Both the position numbers and the translations under genes were made by a program. From Pseudomonadota bacterium (GTDB taxonomy: Bacteria; Pseudomonadota; Gammaproteobacteria; Xanthomonadales; SZUA-38), in the NCBI GenBank assembly GCA_039033415.1, contig JBCCCR010000020.1, positions 57,685-121,684 of the forward strand: 64,000 nucleotides of DNA. The letters run 5' to 3'. Below are positions 37,509 through 45,059 of this stretch, one piece after another; position 1 is the first letter of the stretch; every line of letters begins with the position of its first letter. Below the pieces are notes generated by a model. The model had not been told where the DNA came from. It made no database searches and saw only the letters and a list, made by a program, of their open reading frames with translations.

Positions 37509-37610
37509 GCACCGGTCCCTAGGTTTTGTTCAGGCTAGCAGCGTTTGGCTTGCCTAAATTCGCGAAATTCGCTATTGAATCCTAAAAAATCGCTTAAAAA
37601 TGGAATATAA

Positions 37611-38078
37611 ATGGCGAAAATCGCCGATATGGATGATTTCGATCACAAGATCCTTAGCCTGATCCAGCAGAACAACCTGCTGACGCACAATCAGATCGGT
37701 GAGCACATCGGTTTATCACCCTCCGCCGTTCGCCGTCGGCTGGGCGAGCTGCGGAAGCGTGGTGTGGTCATCGCAGACGTGGCGAGGGTGCATCCCGACG
37801 ACTTCGGCGTCACGTTGATCGTGACGGTCAGCTTTGGCGAGGAAACCCCCGCCACCTACGACGAGTTCGACAGACAGATGCGGGATTTGGCACCCGTCAA
37901 GCAGAGTTACCACGTCGCCGGGTCAAACGATTACGTGGTCATCGTTCACGGCCCGAGTCTGAGGTGGTTTGAGCAATGGGGCCGGGATGTGTTCATGAGT
38001 AATCCGGCCATCAGGCGCTACAGCACCAGCGTTGTCTGGTCCTGCAAGAAGTTTGAAACCGCCATAGCAACCGCCTAG
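37611..38078 (+). CDS. Lrp/AsnC-family transcriptional regulator
   Basis: A 155-residue regulator. Helix-turn-helix DHKILSLIQQNNLLTHNQIGEHIGLSPSAVRRRL occupies about residues 10-45 and is followed by the RAM ligand-binding domain (VTLIVTVSFGEE, YHVAGSNDYVVIV, ending RYSTSVVW). Lrp proteins respond to amino acids. ATG 37611 follows directly on TATAA, with little ribosome site; ATG 37629 gives the common family start (MDDFDHKIL) and may be right. Tandem AAATTCGC repeats lie at 37556-37572. Neighbours on both sides are on the opposite strand, so it may control the adjoining aminotransferase or protease gene. Confidence 0.9.
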   Translation: MAKIADMDDFDHKILSLIQQNNLLTHNQIGEHIGLSPSAVRRRLGELRKRGVVIADVARVHPDDFGVTLIVTVSFGEETPATYDEFDRQMRDLAPVKQSYHVAGSNDYVVIVHGPSLRWFEQWGRDVFMSNPAIRRYSTSVVWSCKKFETAIATA

Positions 38079-38085
38079 CCGCTCG

Positions 38086-39330
38086 CTAGGCGTTCGACAG
38101 AACGTTGATCGCTTCGCTGAAGCGGGTGAGATGGTTAGTGGTATTGAAGACGTTCGGCGATACGTACACTCCGTCTTTAGGCCCCGGAAAGTTGCCGAAG
38201 ACGTAAAACCCGAACCGCTCACGAAGGGTCCTCGTCAGGTCCGTGCCGGTCCAGCCGTCAACCACAACCCGTGCCAGCCCAGCTCGCCGGCTTTCGTCCG
38301 CCTCACCGATCACTTCGACCCCACGTACGTTCTCGAGCCGAGTCATAAGAAAAGCGAGGAGCGCACGCAGCCGATCTGCCTTCCGTTCGGGACCGATGTG
38401 CTCATAGAAGTCGATCGCTTGCCCGATCGCGGCCACCGCTGCGCCGTCGCGGGTACCGATCGACTCATACTTCCTGATGTCTTCCTTATCGTTCCTGACG
38501 CCATACAGCGGCCAGAGGTCGGCAATGCGATCCTGGCGAACGTACAGAGCGCCGGTGCCGAGCGGCGCGTTGAGCCATTTGTGCAGCGACGTCGCGTAGT
38601 AATCGCAGCCGAGCTCCCTCATGTTTACCGGTATATGGCCGAAGCTAAGCGCACCATCCACCAGCAGCTGGGCGCCGCCGTCATGCGCAAGCTTGGCCAG
38701 CTCCTGCACCGGCAGGACAAATCCCCAGGAATCGACGATATGGCTGGCGACCAGCAGGCGGGTGCGCGCGGACATCTGCTCCGCAAAGCCGTTTAGGACC
38801 TGGTCGCGTGAGGGAGCCAGCGGAATCTCGGCTTTTACCAAATTGATGCCGAATCGTTCCGCGATAGGTTGGAAAGCTCGCAGGGCGTAAGAATCTTCGA
38901 ACGGGCTGACCAGCACTTCGTCACCCCGCCGCCAGGACAGTCCCTGCGCAACCGTGTTGAGGCCCTCGGTGGTATTTCGGGTCAGCGCGAGTTCCTCCGC
39001 ATCGCAGCCAAACAGCCTCGCGAGTCGGGTACGATGCCTCTCCCGGTACGCAAGCAGCTGGTAGTTAAACGGTCGTGGTTGGCTCGCGGCCAGGCGCAGG
39101 TATCGGGCCTGCGCTTCGACGACGGATCTGGGGAGCGGGTTGTTGCCCCCGCCGTTCAGAACCGTGTACCGACCGTCCAGGTCGTATTGGAGAGCGATGT
39201 TGGCCCAGAAGTCTTCATCGGGTGCCTCAGCCGTGGACGTCTCAAACGACCGCGCCGGTTGGCCGATTGCAGTTGCGCTGGCGGCGACTAGGCCAGCGCC
39301 CAGTAGATTTCGTCGAGCAACGTTGATCAT
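38086..39330 (-). CDS. Class V aminotransferase-like PLP enzyme with Tat-like signal
   Basis: A 414-residue PLP enzyme of the cysteine desulfurase/isopenicillin epimerase-like branch. TSLHKWLNAPLGTGALYV holds the PLP-binding Lys, LLVDGALSFGHIPV the aspartate that holds the pyridine, and LTRNTTEGLNTVAQG the N-terminal cofactor loop. The start MINVARRNLLGAGLVAASATAIGQ reads as a twin-arginine signal, unusual for a PLP enzyme; export to the periplasm fits with the folded cofactor being carried across by Tat. The substrate is unknown. It ends 7 bp from the Lrp gene. Confidence 0.85.
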   Translation of the reverse strand: MINVARRNLLGAGLVAASATAIGQPARSFETSTAEAPDEDFWANIALQYDLDGRYTVLNGGGNNPLPRSVVEAQARYLRLAASQPRPFNYQLLAYRERHRTRLARLFGCDAEELALTRNTTEGLNTVAQGLSWRRGDEVLVSPFEDSYALRAFQPIAERFGINLVKAEIPLAPSRDQVLNGFAEQMSARTRLLVASHIVDSWGFVLPVQELAKLAHDGGAQLLVDGALSFGHIPVNMRELGCDYYATSLHKWLNAPLGTGALYVRQDRIADLWPLYGVRNDKEDIRKYESIGTRDGAAVAAIGQAIDFYEHIGPERKADRLRALLAFLMTRLENVRGVEVIGEADESRRAGLARVVVDGWTGTDLTRTLRERFGFYVFGNFPGPKDGVYVSPNVFNTTNHLTRFSEAINVLSNA

Positions 39331-39507
39331 GCCAGGCTCCTCATTTAGCTACACCGCTGGGTGTCGGCACCCGCTTTGGTCGGGCGAGCCGGTGGGTTGG
39401 GTTTCTGGAACACCGCGGTGCGATTAGGATACCGGAACCCGCCGGGGTCCCGCTTAGTACGCAGGGATGGTAGTGTAAGTAAGCGAGGCGGCCTTCCCGC
39501 ATCCTTT

Positions 39508-39530
39508 GAAGTGTAATAACATATCATTTG
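39508..39530 (-). promoter_or_regulatory. Zur-like box ahead of merC-zur operon
   Basis: Read on the minus strand, this 23-bp site contains AATGATATGTTATTACAC and agrees with the E. coli-type Zur consensus (core AAATGTTATA...TCACACTTC) at 19 of 23 positions. The same AATGATAYGTTAT core returns at 55052. It lies 82 bp before the MerC start, over the likely promoter, and 70 bp downstream on the same strand the operon contains zur itself, suggesting autoregulation. Confidence 0.75.
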
Positions 39531-39611
39531 GTTGTTCGCGCCGCGTCCGCTGCCTAGAGAAGGTCGCGCAACCGGCACTGACTGACGTCCTTTTGGCCCG
39601 AGTTTTCCGCT

Positions 39612-40031
39612 ATGAATTCTGAAGTTGTGAGCCCCGTAACCTCGACACGGTCGCTTGACCTGTGCGCCGCGGGTCTCTCTTTACTGTGCCTCCTGCACTG
39701 TGTCGCGCTGCCTTTCCTGGCGGTGCTGCTGCCAGCTACAGCCGTGCTGGCGGAGGCTGAGTGGGTGCACCGGGTCCTGGTTTTTATGGCCGCACCGATC
39801 AGCTTTTTTGTGCTGAGCCGGACAACGGCAGAGCAGGGGCGCGCTTTGTTCGCGGTGCTCGCACTGACCGGGCTCGCTCTGCTGTTCTCGGGGGCGTTTG
39901 TGGAGGCGCTTGAAGCGCACGAGCAGTGGATCACCGTTGTGGGCGCCTCGCTTGTCGGCGGTGCCCACCTGAATCACTGGTTTCGACAACGGCGGTCGCC
40001 AAAGGCACGGCAAAGTCCTGCCAGCGCTTGA
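39612..40031 (+). CDS. MerC-like membrane protein
   Basis: A 139-residue inner-membrane protein with about four hydrophobic segments. LCAAGLSLLCLLHCVALPFL (C18, C26, C30) has the MerC-type Cys-x-x-x-Cys arrangement that binds soft metals. MerC imports mercury in mer operons, but relatives are found in zinc-regulated gene sets, and here the gene sits behind a Zur-like box and next to zur. Zinc transport is therefore the favoured role. No mer genes are nearby. Forty-three bases separate its stop from the zur start. Confidence 0.8.
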   Translation: MNSEVVSPVTSTRSLDLCAAGLSLLCLLHCVALPFLAVLLPATAVLAEAEWVHRVLVFMAAPISFFVLSRTTAEQGRALFAVLALTGLALLFSGAFVEALEAHEQWITVVGASLVGGAHLNHWFRQRRSPKARQSPASA

Positions 40032-40074
40032 TGGGCTAGACTGATGACATCACTCGGCAATAGGGAGAGCTGCA

Positions 40075-40551
40075 CTGGGTAAACATATATGCCATCCCGC
40101 TGACATTTCAGACAAGTGGCGAAAAATCGCGGAGACTCGCTGCGCAGACCTTGGAGAGCGCCTAACCCCGGCTCGCCTTCTGGCATACGCGGAGCTGGTG
40201 GCGAGTAAAAAAGCCCTGTCAGCCTATGAGCTTATCGCCAAGCTGGAAAAGAAAGCTGCTAAAAAGATTGCACCGCTGACGGTGTACCGTCATCTGGACT
40301 TCTTGATTCGGGTTGGACTGGTCCATCGGCTCGAATCGATTCAATCGTATGTCGCCTGTGACCACCCCGAACGCAACCATGAGGGGCAGTACCTGCTCTG
40401 CTCGCAATGTGGTCAGGTCGACGAGGTTGAGTCATCGAAGGTCGAGCAACTGCTAAACCAGATCGCCGATAATCGCGGCTTTAAGCCGATCAATGCTGTG
40501 ATCGAGATTGCGGGGCTTTGCGTCAACTGCGCTGAGCAAGGATCCAAGTAG
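40075..40551 (+). CDS. zur: Zinc uptake regulator Zur (Fur family), likely CTG start
   Basis: A 158-residue metalloregulator if read from CTG 40075. The first ATG/GTG in frame is GTG 40198, which would lose the first third of the DNA-binding domain; the upstream frame (with CxDLGERLTPARLLAYAEL) is clearly Fur-like. AGGGAG lies just before the CTG. Structural zinc Cys pairs are C109/C112 and C149/C152, and the regulatory site residues H84, C95, H102 and E117 match E. coli Zur. With zinc bound it represses uptake genes, here probably including its own operon through the box at 39508. Confidence 0.85.
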   Translation: MGKHICHPADISDKWRKIAETRCADLGERLTPARLLAYAELVASKKALSAYELIAKLEKKAAKKIAPLTVYRHLDFLIRVGLVHRLESIQSYVACDHPERNHEGQYLLCSQCGQVDEVESSKVEQLLNQIADNRGFKPINAVIEIAGLCVNCAEQGSK

Positions 40552-40622
40552 CCTCGTGATCAACGACCTAATTCGTATCCTGACATTAGCCAGCTAGACG
40601 AACGGCGACTCGAGGTTTCCCA

Positions 40623-41348
40623 TTGAGCCAATCGCAGGTTTTGGAAACACAATCTCTGACGGTAGAACGTGGGGGTCGTCGGGTTCTGCACGACGTGAGT
40701 TTTGCGGTTGCTGAGGGAGAGGTTTTTGCGCTGCTCGGCGGCAACGGTGCCGGCAAATCGACGACGCTGCTCACATTTCTGGGGCTGCTTGCGCCTCAGC
40801 AGGGCAGGGCCTTGGCCTTTGGGCAGGATGTTTACGCCAGCGTGGAGGCTGTTCGAAGGAAAGCAGCTTACCTGCCCGAGACCGCAAGCCTTTACGCTCA
40901 TCTAAACGCTTGGGAGAACGTTAGCTACTTCCTGGACCTTGCCCGGTCGCCCCGCCCCCGCGACGAGCTGGCGCAGGCATTTGACGAAGTTGGCCTGCCG
41001 AACGATGCAAGAGGCCGTCGACTCGACAGTTATTCCAAGGGTATGCGCCAGAAGGTCGCCATCGCCCTGGCCCTGCTTCGGCGCGTGCCGCTGCTGCTGC
41101 TGGACGAACCCACCTCCGGACTGGATCCGGTTGCCATCGATGAATTCAACGCGCTGATATCGAGTCTGGCCCAGCGCGGAAGCACCGTAATGATGGTGAC
41201 CCATGACGTGTACGGTGCTTGCCAGGTAGCCCGTAGGGTAGGTCTGCTGCGGCGCGGTGAGTTTGTTGGGACCTTCGAAGCGCCGGCAGACGGGATGATC
41301 GACGCAGACGAACTGCACCGCGCATTCGCGCGATCGCACGCATCATGA
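40623..41348 (+). CDS. ABC transporter ATP-binding protein
   Basis: A 241-residue ATPase. Walker A GGNGAGKSTT is at about residues 39-48, the signature YSKGMRQK near 139, Walker B LLLLDEPTSGLD follows, and the switch His is in MMVTHD. The start is TTG 40623. It overlaps the first permease gene by 4 bp (ATGA at 41345) and follows zur by 71 bp. The subunit type matches ABC-2 type transporters. The operon context points to zinc uptake, like the Vibrio Zrg system in which an ABC transporter is paired with the DUF2796 protein. Confidence 0.9.
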   Translation: MSQSQVLETQSLTVERGGRRVLHDVSFAVAEGEVFALLGGNGAGKSTTLLTFLGLLAPQQGRALAFGQDVYASVEAVRRKAAYLPETASLYAHLNAWENVSYFLDLARSPRPRDELAQAFDEVGLPNDARGRRLDSYSKGMRQKVAIALALLRRVPLLLLDEPTSGLDPVAIDEFNALISSLAQRGSTVMMVTHDVYGACQVARRVGLLRRGEFVGTFEAPADGMIDADELHRAFARSHAS

Positions 41349-42772
41349 GCCCGGTTTTTCGCATCGCCGCGGAGGAGTGGCGCTACTGGCGCCGGTCGCG
41401 GCTAGGCCTTGCGGCATCGGTTGTGATCGTAATCGTTCTGTTGGCTTCCGCGGTAGTGACCTGGCGCGAGGTGGCGTCGGAACGAGACCAGCGCGAGCAG
41501 CTGCAGACCACCGCGGAGAACATCTTCTTCGACCAGCCGGCTCGCCACCCGCACCGCATGGTGCACTATGGACACTACGTTTTTCGCACGCCGCCGCCTC
41601 TCGCGCTGATCGATCCGGGGGTCGATGTATACACCGGTGCTGCGGTTTTTCTGGAAGGCCACCGTCAGAATTCCGCAACTTTTTCGCCTGCCTACAGCGG
41701 TCCTCAAGGCGGCAGTTTCGCCAACCTGTCGCCGGCAACGGTCTACCAGGTGCTGGTTCCGCTCATGCTGATTGCGGTGGGATTCTCGGCTGTTGCGCGA
41801 GAACGCGAACGCGGTAGCGACCTGCTGCTTCTGACAGCACCGATGTCGTCCCGTGAACTCTGGTTCGGCAAAACGCTTGCGCTGGCCGCCGTCGCAGCTC
41901 TGGTGCTGCTGCCGCTACTCGCGGCGGTGGTCCTCGCAACAGGCTACGCGCTGGACGGCATAATGCTCCTGGTTGGCTACGCGCTGTATTTGCTTGGCTG
42001 GGTGTGTCTGACGACCAGCGTCTCGGCACGCAGCAGATCATCTTCCAATGCGTTGGCCGTGTTGCTTTCGCTGTGGCTCGCCGCATGTATTGTGCTACCC
42101 CGAGTTGCCGCCAGCGGTGCTGAGGTGCTGCTACCGGTACCCAGCAAAATTGAGGCTGATCTTGCCGTCGCCAAAGCGATGCGGAGCCTGGGGGATGGGC
42201 ACAATGCAGCGGACCCGGCCTTTGAGCAGCTGCGCGCCAATCTGCTGGTTCAGCACGACGTCGATAAGGTAGAGGACCTGCCGGTCAACATTCGGGGTGT
42301 AGTGGCCGAGGCCGCCGAAGCGGAGCTAAAGCAGGTTATGGACGGTTTTGCGGAAGGCTACGCCATACAGGAAAAGGCGCAGGCTGATGCGGTCCGCTGG
42401 TCAAGCCTGTTGTCACCGCTATTGGCGATTCGTGGCTTTTCCACGTCTCTGGCCGGTACCGATCTGGCTCACCGGCATCGATTCTTGATCGAGGCAGAAG
42501 AAGCTCGCTATCGATTTGTTCAGGAATTGAATCAACTCCACGCCAGTGACCTGAACTATGCCGATGATATTCGTCGCAGCAGCGACGCCGGGGCGGAAAA
42601 GCGCACGCGGGTCAGCTCGGACAACTGGGAGAGTCTCGCGAAGTTTAGGCTCACGCCGGATCCGCTAGCGGATCGGTTGGGTCGCGGTTTGCCGTTCTTC
42701 GCGTTGCTGCTGGCGTTTCTCGTGCTTGCGACGGTGCTGGGCGTCACCGCCAGACCGGCAGGAGTGCGCTGA
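41345..42772 (+). CDS. ABC-2 type permease, first of a pair
   Basis: A 475-residue membrane protein. TM1 lies at about residues 20-40, a large periplasmic region follows, a cluster of five hydrophobic segments runs from about 135 to 260 (including LMLIAVGFSAVARERERG and LYLLGWVCLTTSV), and a final segment is near the C-terminus. This is the ABC-2/DUF3526-like permease design with an extended extracytoplasmic domain. The ATG overlaps the ATPase stop, and the next permease starts one base after its stop. Its charged periplasmic domain could take substrate from the ZrgA-like protein. Confidence 0.85.
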   Translation: MSPVFRIAAEEWRYWRRSRLGLAASVVIVIVLLASAVVTWREVASERDQREQLQTTAENIFFDQPARHPHRMVHYGHYVFRTPPPLALIDPGVDVYTGAAVFLEGHRQNSATFSPAYSGPQGGSFANLSPATVYQVLVPLMLIAVGFSAVARERERGSDLLLLTAPMSSRELWFGKTLALAAVAALVLLPLLAAVVLATGYALDGIMLLVGYALYLLGWVCLTTSVSARSRSSSNALAVLLSLWLAACIVLPRVAASGAEVLLPVPSKIEADLAVAKAMRSLGDGHNAADPAFEQLRANLLVQHDVDKVEDLPVNIRGVVAEAAEAELKQVMDGFAEGYAIQEKAQADAVRWSSLLSPLLAIRGFSTSLAGTDLAHRHRFLIEAEEARYRFVQELNQLHASDLNYADDIRRSSDAGAEKRTRVSSDNWESLAKFRLTPDPLADRLGRGLPFFALLLAFLVLATVLGVTARPAGVR

Positions 42773-42773
42773 G

Positions 42774-44036
42774 GTGGCAAGTCTGAGTCGCGAGCTGCGT
42801 TTCGCGCTGCGCGACCGGACTGTACAGATCATTCTGTTGCTCGCTCTAGCGGCGGCCGCAACATCGGTCATCACCGGAGTTAAGGCGGTCGAGGATCAGC
42901 AGGCACTCATCGATCGTTTGCTGCTGGCGACGGACGAAGAGCGCGCAGTCGCCGTCGAAAACGCCGGAGATCCGGGCGATATGGCGTACTATGCCTTCCA
43001 CTTGACCTACGCGCCGCCGTCGGCGCTCGCGTTCTCGGCGCTCGGGACTCGAGACACGTTGCCCTGGAAACACCGTATCCGAATGCTCGCGCTGGAGGGC
43101 CAGCTTTACGAGTCTGATGTCGGGAATCCCGAGCTCAGCCTCAGCGGCCGATTAGACTTTGCTTTCGTTGCAGCGGTGCTGCTGCCGCTCTTGCTCATCT
43201 TCCTGCTTCACGATAGCGAGGCGGGCGAGCGTCGGGCGGCCCGGCACGATCTGCTGTGTGTGACCGCGACAGAGGGGCGTAGCCTGTTTACCCTTCGCGC
43301 GATCGCCAGAGCCTTGCTGCTGATGGCGGCCATTGCGATGCCATTTGTCTTAGGCGCATGGCTGCAGGGTGCCGGCCTGTCCGGCATCGGAATTATCCTG
43401 GGGGCTGCGACGCTTAGCCTGATTTTCTGGCTCGTTGTGTGCCTGGTAATGGTGCAACGTATCGATGCTGGTCCCACCTGCGCGATTGCGCTGCTTGGGC
43501 TATGGCTCGTCCTTGCTGTCCTGCTGCCCGCGGGCGGCAAGCTAGCCGCGCAGAGCCTGGTCGATGTACCGCAGGGTGGTGAGCTCTTGCTGGCGCAGCG
43601 TGAGGCGGTGAACGACGCGTGGGACTTACCGAAACCCGCAACGATGGATCCGTTCATCGAACGACATCCTCGGTGGGCGCCTTACCGAGAGGTTAAAAGG
43701 CCTTTCGAATGGAAGTGGTATTACGCCTTTCAGCAGGTGGGAGATCAGGCCGTCGAAAGGATTTCGAGTGAGCTGCGTGAAGGTATCGGGGAGCGTGACC
43801 ATCTCATGGGAATGCTCGCCTTTCTGTCCCCGCCGCTGCTGACCGAACGTCTCATGACCCGCGCTGCTGAGACCGACGTCGCCGCTTTTCAACGTTATGA
43901 ACGCTGCGTGCGGTCTTTCCACGCGAGTCTTCGAGCCTATCACTATCCCATGCTGTTCGGAGAGCAGCCGTTCAGCGACGAGGCCAAGACCGCCTTGCCG
44001 CTGTTCGAGCCCTGTCACCGAAGCGCAGGCCAATGA
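42774..44036 (+). CDS. ABC-2 type permease, second of a pair
   Basis: A 420-residue membrane protein built like its neighbour: TM1 at about residues 18-36, a periplasmic part, then a cluster of segments (LPLLLIFLLHDSEAGERRAARHDLL at the first cytosolic turn) and a long periplasmic region before the last helix. GTG 42774, one base after the first permease stop, begins the family pattern (SRELRFALRDRTVQIILLL); the longer frame from 42726 lies inside the previous gene. The two permeases would form a heterodimer with the ATPase upstream. Confidence 0.85.
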   Translation: MASLSRELRFALRDRTVQIILLLALAAAATSVITGVKAVEDQQALIDRLLLATDEERAVAVENAGDPGDMAYYAFHLTYAPPSALAFSALGTRDTLPWKHRIRMLALEGQLYESDVGNPELSLSGRLDFAFVAAVLLPLLLIFLLHDSEAGERRAARHDLLCVTATEGRSLFTLRAIARALLLMAAIAMPFVLGAWLQGAGLSGIGIILGAATLSLIFWLVVCLVMVQRIDAGPTCAIALLGLWLVLAVLLPAGGKLAAQSLVDVPQGGELLLAQREAVNDAWDLPKPATMDPFIERHPRWAPYREVKRPFEWKWYYAFQQVGDQAVERISSELREGIGERDHLMGMLAFLSPPLLTERLMTRAAETDVAAFQRYERCVRSFHASLRAYHYPMLFGEQPFSDEAKTALPLFEPCHRSAGQ

Positions 44037-44226
44037 AACTTATCGGTCGTCAGCTTGTCCGGTCCATAGAGCCGTCTAGGCGTTCGTCGCCAAATGCCGC
44101 ATCCGGTCGGGCGGCCTGGCGCCGCCCTGAGCGGCTCCAGCAAAAGCAATCGTTTTGGGGAGGCGTGCTGGCCCAACGCTGTTTGGTGGCATCAACCAGC
44201 CCCGTAGGAAACTTAGGAGACACGCA

Positions 44227-45006
44227 ATGAAACCATTGGCTAATCAGTTGGTGGCGGCGGGCGCCACTGCAGCCGTTTTGATGACGGCTGCACCGGTCGC
44301 AGCGCAGCATGTTCATGGACGAATCGAAGTGGGTGTCGTGGTAGAGGGTTCCGTGCTGGCAGTGTCGGTGCAGGCGCCACTGGGTGACATCATCGGGTTT
44401 GAGCATGAACCCAGAAATACCGACCAAGAGAGTACCCTTTCGGATGCGGCGAAGCTGTTAGTGGATGCCGGCGGAATGTTTGCGATTCCCGACGCGGCGG
44501 GGTGTACCGTGAAATCAATTTCGATCAGCGGGCCCGATTTTGTCGCCGAAAAACTTCGCGGCATGGCGTCCAACGGTTCAAACCTTACGGTCGCAACCTA
44601 CAGCGCGGATCAGGATCTGGGTCATTCAGAGTCTCATGGCGATTCATTAGAAGAGTCGCACGGGCATGAGGACGATCACGATCACGACGATGAACACCAC
44701 GACGATGGCCATGACGAAGATCATCACGATCATGATCACGACAGCCATGCCGCGCATGATGACGATCACAGCGATCACAGCGATCATGATGATCACGACG
44801 CTGATGAGGCGGAGGCCCACGCTGATGTGGATGCCGACTATACGTTTGAGTGCGGCAACACCTCAGCGCTGACAGCGATGTCCTTGCTGTTCCCGCGTGG
44901 CTTCGAGGCGGTTGATGAGGTGGTGTTGCAGATCATCACCGAGACACAAACCCGCGTCGATGAGGTACAGCCACAGGGCCGGGCGGTGACTGTTCCGTTG
45001 AGCTAG
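44227..45006 (+). CDS. ZrgA-like periplasmic zinc-binding protein (DUF2796)
   Basis: A 259-residue secreted protein. ATG 44227 follows TAGGAG and begins a signal peptide (MKPLANQLVAAGATAAVLMT, cleavage near AQ27). The mature start QHVHGRIEVGVVVEG and the final block with NTSALTAMSLLFPRGF are the DUF2796 domain. Between them (residues 133-198) is a His/Asp run with about 25 His, a zinc buffer. Vibrio ZrgA, the founding member as I recall, feeds zinc to an ABC transporter; here the ABC genes lie directly upstream and a TonB receptor directly downstream. Confidence 0.88.
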   Translation: MKPLANQLVAAGATAAVLMTAAPVAAQHVHGRIEVGVVVEGSVLAVSVQAPLGDIIGFEHEPRNTDQESTLSDAAKLLVDAGGMFAIPDAAGCTVKSISISGPDFVAEKLRGMASNGSNLTVATYSADQDLGHSESHGDSLEESHGHEDDHDHDDEHHDDGHDEDHHDHDHDSHAAHDDDHSDHSDHDDHDADEAEAHADVDADYTFECGNTSALTAMSLLFPRGFEAVDEVVLQIITETQTRVDEVQPQGRAVTVPLS

Positions 45007-45059
45007 TAACTTGCGTCAATGCCCAAGGGGCTAAGCAAGCGAGTTGAGGCAGTGGTCGT

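Noticed and set aside
44670..44800. Repeated GATCAC units as a CRISPR or tandem array
   Set aside because: The repeats are irregular, lack spacers and are codons for His and Asp in one frame.
44666..44872. Thr/Ile/Met-rich ORF inside the ZrgA gene
   Set aside because: It is a frame shift of the His/Asp codon run (GATCACGAC repeats); the low-complexity text has no ribosome site and the ZrgA frame explains the bases.
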